DNA of 12,647 nucleotides from contig DASZSI010000288.1 of NCBI GenBank assembly GCA_035548775.1, positions 1 through 12,647 of the forward strand, given 5' to 3'. Shown here piece by piece: positions 6,294 to 11,309 of this stretch. Position numbers and translations under genes: made by a program. Below the pieces are notes generated by a model. It saw only the letters and a list, made by a program, of their open reading frames with translations. It searched no databases and was not told where the DNA came from. The DNA comes from UBA7672 sp035548775 (lineage in GTDB: Bacteria > Pseudomonadota > Alphaproteobacteria > Caulobacterales > Hyphomonadaceae). Position 1 is the first letter of the stretch. Each line of letters opens with the position of its first letter.

Positions 6294-7178
6294 TCAGTGC
6301 TTTGGCGGCGCCTTGGGCGGTTTGAACGTGTCGCTGCACTGTGGCGCCTGCTCGCCCATTGGGACGTGCGACATGCAGCGATAGAAGGCCTGGGCGTGGG
6401 AAAAGCGCGCCGCTCCGACCCATTTTTCGGATTCGCCGTAGCTTGCCCACAGGCTGGACATCACACGGCTGGAGGCGGTGGGCAGGCCGGCCTTGGAACT
6501 TGCCCGCGTAACCTCGCGAATTTTCACATTGTCGACGTACCACCGCACCGCATCCGGCGACCATTCGAAGGCATAGAGGTGCTCGCCTGCCGAAGGATCA
6601 AACCACAGCGGGATGTCGACAGAATTCCCCCCATCGTCATGGAAGATATTGGTGTGGATCGAGCGCGGCACGCGGCCGATGAATTCGAAATCGATTTCGT
6701 CGTGTGGGTCGCCAAAATAGCCGTCGGTATGCGTGAAGAAGGACGACACGACGCCGACGGCGTTGGAGGAGCGCATTACGACTTCGTAGCGGCCATAGCC
6801 GTAGAAACCGGTCTTCTGGAATTCGGCGCTGGTGTATTTGAGCTTGCCAGCCTGCTCGCGTTCGGCGTGAAGCGTCATGCCATTTCCGCCGAACTTGATG
6901 TTGTCTTCCCGGAACACGGCCTCGGTCCAGCCGGCATGAAGATCGTAGTTCGACAGGTATTGCGTGTCCGGGTCGTGGCCCTTGGACAGATCCATCAGGA
7001 AGGCCGCCCCAGGCGTCCTGCCCGTGTTCTTTGCAGGAGAAGCAGCCGGAACCGGCTCGTCCGCCAATGCAGACATGGTTGCGTCGCGGCCGCGATTGTC
7101 CAGCGCGACGCCGCAGGCGATCGCGAGCACGCTGGCTACGCCAACGGCGATACCAAGATGCCGCTTCGAAGATTTCAT
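6294..7178 (-). CDS. Secreted/membrane-anchored GH16 beta-glucanase (ExoK / XTH-like)
   Basis: Glycoside hydrolase family 16 enzymes cut beta-1,3 or beta-1,4 linkages in glucans and galactans with retention. The protein has 294 residues. Residues 1–27 form a basic then hydrophobic segment (signal peptide or anchor), followed by a Pro/Ala-rich linker to about residue 57. The catalytic domain holds H-D-E-I-D-F-E-F-I-G (159–168), giving nucleophile E161, helper D163 and acid/base E165. L-W-F-D-P (191–195) follows, and two cysteines (C268, C281) near the C-terminus may form a disulfide. The motif spacing without an inserted methionine matches the lichenase/XTH/ExoK side of GH16. The chosen ATG at 7178 begins a good signal sequence; an in-frame ATG at 7229 would add 17 residues. 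The ribosome-binding AAGGG is partly inside a small hairpin. Beside the glycosyltransferase, a role in trimming a polysaccharide is likely. Confidence 0.88.
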   Translation of the reverse strand: MKSSKRHLGIAVGVASVLAIACGVALDNRGRDATMSALADEPVPAASPAKNTGRTPGAAFLMDLSKGHDPDTQYLSNYDLHAGWTEAVFREDNIKFGGNGMTLHAEREQAGKLKYTSAEFQKTGFYGYGRYEVVMRSSNAVGVVSSFFTHTDGYFGDPHDEIDFEFIGRVPRSIHTNIFHDDGGNSVDIPLWFDPSAGEHLYAFEWSPDAVRWYVDNVKIREVTRASSKAGLPTASSRVMSSLWASYGESEKWVGAARFSHAQAFYRCMSHVPMGEQAPQCSDTFKPPKAPPKH

Positions 7179-7181
7179 GAC

Positions 7182-7196
7182 GCTGAACCCTTCAGC
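7182..7196 (-). promoter_or_regulatory. Hairpin over the ribosome-binding site of the GH16 gene
   Basis: On the minus strand GCTGAA-GGG-TTCAGC forms a perfect 6-base-pair stem only 3 bases before the ATG at 7178. The loop and the adjoining 3' end of the first arm contain the only purine-rich candidate ribosome-binding site (AAGGG). It may limit translation, or it may indicate that the true start is the upstream ATG at 7229. Confidence 0.35.
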
Positions 7197-7327
7197 CCCC
7201 GGATCGCAACAAGGCGCCGCCGGTTGCATTATTCAAGGACTTACACCCTCCAAGCGAGCCGGCAGGTGCTTCCCGGATCGGCCTAGTTGACGGCAAAACC
7301 CAAGCAAATCCGGGCAGCTCGCCAAGG

Positions 7328-7356
7328 TTGCCCATCGCCAGCCGGGCGCCTATAAG
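7328..7356 (+). promoter_or_regulatory. Sigma-70-like promoter for the tRNA-Pro / tRNA-Val genes
   Basis: A −35 element TTGCCC (7328–7333) and a −10 element TATAAG (7351–7356) are separated by exactly 17 bases. Transcription would start near 7363, about 10 bases before the tRNA-Pro gene, a normal arrangement for tRNA transcription units. No equally good promoter is seen before tRNA-Val, so both tRNAs are probably made from this one. Confidence 0.6.
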
Positions 7357-7372
7357 GGCGCTCCTGAATCGG

Positions 7373-7450
7373 CGGAGCGTGGCGCAGCCCGGTTAGCGCA
7401 CCAGTCTGGGGGACTGGGGGTCGTGGGTTCGAATCCCGCCGCTCCGACCA
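7373..7450 (+). tRNA. tRNA-Pro (anticodon GGG)
   Basis: A full cloverleaf of 78 bases with encoded CCA. The acceptor arms CGGAGCG (7373–7379) and CGCTCCG (7440–7446) pair perfectly. The D stem is GCGC/GCGC, the anticodon stem CCAGT/ACTGG, and the T arm GTGGG-TTCGAAT-CCCGC. The 7-base anticodon loop CTGGGGG places anticodon GGG at 7408–7410, reading proline CCC and CCU. The first acceptor pair is C1–G72, as is usual for bacterial tRNA-Pro. Confidence 0.97.
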
Positions 7451-7484
7451 TTCAGGCAGCCGGTTCTACCCACTGGTTATCTTG

Positions 7485-7560
7485 GGGCGGTTAGCTCAGC
7501 TGGCAGAGCGCCTGCTTTACACGCAGGATGTCGGCGGTTCGATCCCGTCACCGCCCACCA
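7485..7560 (+). tRNA. tRNA-Val (anticodon TAC)
   Basis: A 76-base cloverleaf with encoded CCA. The acceptor arms GGGCGGT (7485–7491) and ACCGCCC (7550–7556) pair perfectly. The anticodon stem is CCTGC/GCAGG around loop TTTACAC, putting anticodon TAC at 7518–7520. The T arm is GGCGG-TTCGATC-CCGTC, with one G–T pair. It lies 34 bases after tRNA-Pro and is probably on the same transcript. Confidence 0.97.
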
Positions 7561-7598
7561 GTTTTCGCCTTGCCGCCGAGAAAAGCTGCGGCGTCACA

Positions 7599-7611
7599 GC
7601 GCGAGGCGCGC
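7599..7611 (+). terminator. Possible weak stop hairpin after the tRNA genes
   Basis: GCGCG-AGG-CGCGC forms a 5-base-pair GC-only stem 38 bases after tRNA-Val. No T-run follows, so intrinsic termination is doubtful. It is the only compact hairpin I see between the tRNAs and the phosphatase gene. Confidence 0.2.
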
Positions 7612-7692
7612 ATGTGGGCCCGCAGATGACGACACATCCGGAAACAAATGCTGACTTTACCATTGGCGCGACGCCCGGCATGTCCCCGGCCC

Positions 7693-8376
7693 ATGTCGCG
7701 TTCGACTTTCTCCGCCATCATATTCGACTGCGACGGGGTGCTGGTCGACAGCGAAATCCTTGCGCTGGAGATTGAGATCGCCGTGCTGGCCGAAGCCGGC
7801 CTGCACTATGACAAGGCCGAGTTCGCGGCGCGATTCACCGGCATGAGCATGCCGCGTTTCTATGCCGAGCTGGAGGCGGACGGCCTCGCCCGCCTTGGCC
7901 GCTCGATCAGGGATGTCATCGAAGGCCCGATGAAAACGCGCTATCGCGAGGCGTTCGACACGCGGCTGACCGAAATCGCTGGCGCACTGGAAGCGATCCG
8001 CGCGGTGACGCATCCCAAGGCGGTGGCATCGTCATCCGGGGCCGAGGCGCTGGAGCGGAAGCTGCGCAGGGTTGGCCACTGGCCGCATTTCGCCCCGCAC
8101 GTCTATTCGGCCGACCATGTGAAAGAAGCCAAGCCCGCGCCGGACCTGTTTCTCCATGCCGCCGAAGCGCTGCTCGTTGCGCCCGCCGAATGCCTGGTGC
8201 TGGAAGACTCGATCAACGGCGTCATGGCCGCCAAGGCCGCCGGGATGTGCGTGTGGGGATTCACGGCAGGCGGCCACATGGATGCGGCGGCAGGCGAACG
8301 CCTTGTGAAAGCAGGCGCAGAGCGGCTGATCAGCAGCTGGCCGGAGTTCAGCGCGGAAATCGGGAAAATAGCCTAA
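7693..8376 (+). CDS. HAD-superfamily (subfamily IA) phosphatase, YieH / beta-phosphoglucomutase-like
   Basis: This cytoplasmic enzyme of 227 residues is predicted to hydrolyse a small phosphorylated metabolite, probably a sugar phosphate. All four HAD motifs are present: I, D12-x-D14 in F-D-C-D-G-V-L-V-D-S-E; II, the serine in V-A-S-S-S-G (111–116); III, K147 in K-E-A-K-P-A-P-D; and IV, E171-D172 in L-V-L-E-D-S-I-N-G-V. The helical cap lies between motifs I and II (about residues 20–85), as in subfamily IA. Motif I with V-L-V-D-S-E and motif IV with E-D-S are shared by YieH-type phosphatases and beta-phosphoglucomutases. The ATG at 7693 starts at the family N-terminus but lacks a clear ribosome-binding site. 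An in-frame ATG at 7648 would add 15 residues and has GGAA nearby. The gene may be read partly from the tRNA promoter. Its stop overlaps the stop of the convergent zinc-protein gene. Confidence 0.92.
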   Translation: MSRSTFSAIIFDCDGVLVDSEILALEIEIAVLAEAGLHYDKAEFAARFTGMSMPRFYAELEADGLARLGRSIRDVIEGPMKTRYREAFDTRLTEIAGALEAIRAVTHPKAVASSSGAEALERKLRRVGHWPHFAPHVYSADHVKEAKPAPDLFLHAAEALLVAPAECLVLEDSINGVMAAKAAGMCVWGFTAGGHMDAAAGERLVKAGAERLISSWPEFSAEIGKIA

Positions 8377-8573
8377 GCGCCGCAGCCGCCACTGTTAGGC
8401 CAGTGTTCAAAATGATCCGGCGAAACGCCGTCGCGTCTCGCCTTGTGGGCCGAGACACGTTCGCCGCATTTCGGGCAGCGAAAGAATGTTTCGCGCGGCA
8501 ATTTCAACGCTTCCTCGGCGCTGATGGATGTCCATCGCGATGGCGCTTCTTCGATTTCGGCGGTCCGGATCAT
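8373..8573 (-). CDS. Small zinc-ribbon-like protein coupled to rel
   Basis: I do not recognise a named family for this 66-residue protein. It has one C-P-K-C pair (C33, C36) followed by H43, H54, H57 and C64, in the order C-x2-C … H-F-E-H … C. This suggests a single zinc site formed by C33, C36, a histidine and C64. The C-P-x-C … H-F-x-H arrangement recalls the N-terminal zinc-binding segment of CoiA-like proteins, but that is only a resemblance. The first 30 residues are polar and probably mostly flexible or helical. Its ATG overlaps the rel stop codon (TGATG), a typical sign of translational coupling, so it is the last gene of the rpoZ–rel unit. Its own stop lies within the stop of the convergent phosphatase gene. 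I judge it real from the zinc pattern and the precise overlap; its function is unknown. Confidence 0.75.
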   Translation of the reverse strand: MIRTAEIEEAPSRWTSISAEEALKLPRETFFRCPKCGERVSAHKARRDGVSPDHFEHWPNSGGCGA

Positions 8574-10807
8574 CAGCCTTTGACGCGCTCGGCCGAGTCT
8601 ACAACAGACAGCGCCCTCAGCGCCGCGACGATCTGGGTGAGGCGCTTGTTATCCTCCACTTCCACGTCGAACTCGAAGTCGAAGAAGTCAGGCGAGCGTT
8701 TCAGCGTCTTCACGTTAATGATGTTGCCCTGGGCGTCGGACACGGTCTTGGCCAGCAAGGCCAGCGCCCCGCGCCGGTTGGCGGTGGTGACGTGAATACG
8801 ACCGACCGCAAGTACGTCGCTGTCTCCAGTCGGTTTCCAGCGCAGATCCAGCCAGTGATCGGATTGGTCCTCGTATTCGGCCAGCCGGGCGCAGTCGATG
8901 ACGTGCACCTCGATCCCTTTCTCCGGGATCAGCACGCCGACAATCCGGTCGCCGGGAAGAGGCGAGCAGCATTCGGCCAGATGCATGGTGACGCCTGCGG
9001 TCATCTCGCCGCCGGCGATCAGACTCGGCGCCTCAACATCCGGATTGGGGGCGGAGGCGTGACGGCCAGGATCATCGAGACCTGGAAAGGCCTTCTCCAG
9101 CATGTCAGCGGTCGAGAGCCGGCCACGACCGACGGCTTCGGCGAGCGCCTCAACCTTTTCAAAGCCTGCACGCTCCGCCATTTCGGCCTGGTTCACTTCG
9201 GCAGGTTCGAGACCAATGCGACGCAGCGCGTGTTCGATCAGGCGCTGGCCTATGGCGACAAACTCGCCGCGTTCGGCCGTGCGCGTGAGGCGCCGGATGG
9301 CGGAACGCGCGCGACCGGTGACGGCGAGGCTTTCCCAATGCGGCTGAGCGGCAGGCTTGGTCCCGCGTAGGATTTCGACGGTGTCGCCGTTTTCGAGCGC
9401 GGTGCGCAGCGGCCGCTCCACGCCGTTGATACGCACTCCGACAGTGGTGTCTCCGATGTCGGTGTGGACGGCATAGGCGAAGTCCAGCGGCGTCGAACCC
9501 GCCGGCAGCTTGACCAGCTGTCCTTTGGGCGAGAACACGAACACGCTGTCGCGATACATCTGCAGGCGCGCGTGTTCGAGGACTTCTTCGGGCTCGGCGC
9601 CGTTCTTCAGCATGTCGGCAAACGCTGACAATTCGGCCTCGGCATCGAGACCGCTTTGGCGCGCGGCTTCCGCGTCGAAACCGTATTGCTCGTTCTTGTA
9701 TTTCCAGTGCGCCGCCACGCCGCGCTCGGCGATCGCCTCCATCTCCGTCGTGCGAATCTGCAACTCGACGCGCCGATTGCTGGGGCCCAGGAATGTGGTG
9801 TGCAGCGAGCGATAGCCGTTCGGCTTCGGCACGGAGATGTAGTCTTTGAACTTCTCGGACAGGGCCGCCCATTGCTGGTGCGCGGCGCCGAGCGCGCGGT
9901 AGCAATCCTCGGCGGTCGGCAGGATCAGGCGATAGGCGAACACGTCGCCCAGATCCTTGAACGAAATCGACTTGGACTCGAGCTTCCGCCAGATCGAATA
10001 TGGCCGCTTCATCCGGCCCTGCAGGTCGCCGCGCACGCCGCGCGCCAGCATGACGGTCTCAAGGTCAGAGCGGATGCGATCGAGGACCGAGGAGTCGTCG
10101 GCCACCAGTTCCTCAAGACGCTTCACGATAGCTGCAAAGGCCTCGGGGTTCACTACGCGGAAGGCCAAGTCTTCAAGTTCGCCGGCGAAGATCGAGAGGC
10201 CGACCCGGCGGGCGAGCGGCGCGTAGATCTCCAGCGTTTCTTTCGAAACGCGGGCCCGCGCCTCCTCGGTCGGCATGAACTCGATTGTCCGCATGTTGTG
10301 CAGACGATCGGCGAGCTTCACCAGAAGCACGCGGATATCCTTTGCGGTGGCGAGGATGAACTTCTGGAAGTTCTCAGCCTGCTGCTGGGCGCGTGGAATA
10401 GCCGTGCCTTCCCGAAGCTTGGGGAGCTTGGTGACGCCATCAACCAGTTCAGCCACTTCCTTGCCGAACAGTTCCTCGATTTCCTCGATCTTGACGTCGC
10501 AATCCTCGACGATGTCGTGCAGCAAGCCGGCGATGATGGTGGACTGGTCGAGCTTCAGATCGGTCAGCAGGCCGGCAACCGCAACGGGATGTGCGAAATA
10601 CGGGTCGCCGGAATGGCGCATCTGCTGGCCGTGCTTCATGACGGCGTAGACGTAGGCCTTGTTGAGTTCGTCCTCGCTGGCGTCGGGCTGGTAGGCCTTT
10701 ACGCGATCAACAAGTTCGTTCTGGCGCAAAAACTTGCGCGGGGCGGGCTTGGCAGCCTTCGCCTGCTCGGTCTTCCTGAATGGGGCCACGTTGGACGGCT
10801 GGCCCAT
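8573..10807 (-). CDS. rel: Bifunctional (p)ppGpp synthetase/hydrolase (Rel/Spo homologue)
   Basis: This 744-residue enzyme makes and degrades the stringent-response alarmone (p)ppGpp. Domains in order: HD hydrolase (about 45–200) with metal ligands H73, H97-D98 and D167; nucleotidyl synthetase (about 235–375) with D288 in D-V-F-A-Y-R, the K-P-N-G-Y-R-S-L-H-T motif and E348 in V-E-L-Q-I-R-T; TGS (about 418–480); a zinc-finger-like segment with C613-C614 and C639; and a C-terminal ACT domain (about 665–744). The intact HD residues indicate retained hydrolase. K-F-K-D (319–322) is close to the R-x-K-D of bifunctional Rel rather than the acidic E-x-D-D of RelA, so both activities are expected. 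The length is normal. The ATG at 10807 has AAGGAGG about 10 bases upstream, partly inside a hairpin. It follows rpoZ by 30 bases, the same order as E. coli rpoZ–spoT, and its stop overlaps the start of the zinc protein. Confidence 0.97.
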   Translation of the reverse strand: MGQPSNVAPFRKTEQAKAAKPAPRKFLRQNELVDRVKAYQPDASEDELNKAYVYAVMKHGQQMRHSGDPYFAHPVAVAGLLTDLKLDQSTIIAGLLHDIVEDCDVKIEEIEELFGKEVAELVDGVTKLPKLREGTAIPRAQQQAENFQKFILATAKDIRVLLVKLADRLHNMRTIEFMPTEEARARVSKETLEIYAPLARRVGLSIFAGELEDLAFRVVNPEAFAAIVKRLEELVADDSSVLDRIRSDLETVMLARGVRGDLQGRMKRPYSIWRKLESKSISFKDLGDVFAYRLILPTAEDCYRALGAAHQQWAALSEKFKDYISVPKPNGYRSLHTTFLGPSNRRVELQIRTTEMEAIAERGVAAHWKYKNEQYGFDAEAARQSGLDAEAELSAFADMLKNGAEPEEVLEHARLQMYRDSVFVFSPKGQLVKLPAGSTPLDFAYAVHTDIGDTTVGVRINGVERPLRTALENGDTVEILRGTKPAAQPHWESLAVTGRARSAIRRLTRTAERGEFVAIGQRLIEHALRRIGLEPAEVNQAEMAERAGFEKVEALAEAVGRGRLSTADMLEKAFPGLDDPGRHASAPNPDVEAPSLIAGGEMTAGVTMHLAECCSPLPGDRIVGVLIPEKGIEVHVIDCARLAEYEDQSDHWLDLRWKPTGDSDVLAVGRIHVTTANRRGALALLAKTVSDAQGNIINVKTLKRSPDFFDFEFDVEVEDNKRLTQIVAALRALSVVDSAERVKG

Positions 10808-10815
10808 AGGATGAA

Positions 10816-10830
10816 GCCCTCCTTGAGGGC
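10816..10830 (-). promoter_or_regulatory. Hairpin embedding the rel ribosome-binding site
   Basis: On the minus strand GCCCTC-AAG-GAGGGC gives a perfect 6-base-pair stem with a 3-base loop in the 30-base gap between rpoZ and rel. The AAGGAGG ribosome-binding sequence occupies the loop and the 3' arm, so folding would hide it. Translation of rpoZ ends just upstream, so ribosomes could open or leave this structure. No T-run follows, so it is not a normal terminator. Confidence 0.45.
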
Positions 10831-10837
10831 GCTCCTA

Positions 10838-11188
10838 CTAGAAGCGCTCTTCGCGCGCCGACTCCAGCTCGACCTGATAGGCCTTGAGCACTTCTTCCTC
10901 GGAGGAGGCAGGCGCGGCGGTCAGCGCGCGTTTGTCCGCTTCGCGTTCGGCTTCCTCGTTCGGGCGGACTTCCTGCAGTTCCGCCACCAGGCTGTCACGC
11001 ACGGTTTCGAGATCGATTGTCTCGTCCGCGATCTCGCGAAGCGCCACCACCGGATCCTTGTCGTTGTCGCGGTCGATGGTGATGGGGGAGCCCTGACGGA
11101 TCACCCGGGCGCGATGCGCGGAGAGAAGCACCAGCTGGAAGCGGTTCGGCACCTTTTCCACGCAGTCTTCAACCGTCACGCGGGCCAT
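10838..11188 (-). CDS. rpoZ: RNA polymerase omega subunit
   Basis: Omega binds the beta' subunit, helps RNA polymerase assembly and, in many proteobacteria, contributes to the ppGpp-binding site at the omega/beta' interface. The 116-residue protein begins with M-A-R-V-T-V-E-D-C, contains the conserved N-R-F-Q-L-V-L-L-S-A-H-R-A-R (15–28) and continues with D-K-D-P-V-V-A-L-R-E-I (43–53), all canonical. The C-terminal 45 residues are acidic and variable, as in alphaproteobacterial omegas. An AAAGGAG sequence (11195–11201) stands 6 bases before the ATG at 11188. The gene leads the rpoZ–rel–zinc-protein unit. The 121-base gap upstream presumably holds the promoter, including an AT-richer stretch around 11240–11268, but no clear −35/−10 pair could be fixed. 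Confidence 0.97.
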   Translation of the reverse strand: MARVTVEDCVEKVPNRFQLVLLSAHRARVIRQGSPITIDRDNDKDPVVALREIADETIDLETVRDSLVAELQEVRPNEEAEREADKRALTAAPASSEEEVLKAYQVELESAREERF

Positions 11189-11309
11189 TCGAGTCTCCTT
11201 TGGGAACCGCCCCGTCTACCGGAACAGCTTCGCGAGCGCAACATAACATTCACAAGGCCAAAATGGAAGGTACGCGGCTGTTTTAAGACGGATTTCCGGC
11301 CTTCTGGAC

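Noticed and set aside
6297..7286. Plus-strand frame (329 codons) opposite the GH16 gene
   Set aside because: The opposite strand has the complete GH16 catalytic signature; the plus-strand translation has no family features.
7373..7560. tRNA genes as an integration site for a mobile element
   Set aside because: No integrase, no repeated tRNA 3' end nearby and no change in composition. The neighbours are ordinary chromosomal genes.
7482..7775. Plus-strand open frame running through tRNA-Val
   Set aside because: It overlaps a certain tRNA gene and translates to low-complexity sequence without any domain.
11189..11309. Specific promoter boxes for rpoZ
   Set aside because: Several weak matches exist in the AT-richer stretch, but none has both elements at a good spacing, so no promoter was annotated.
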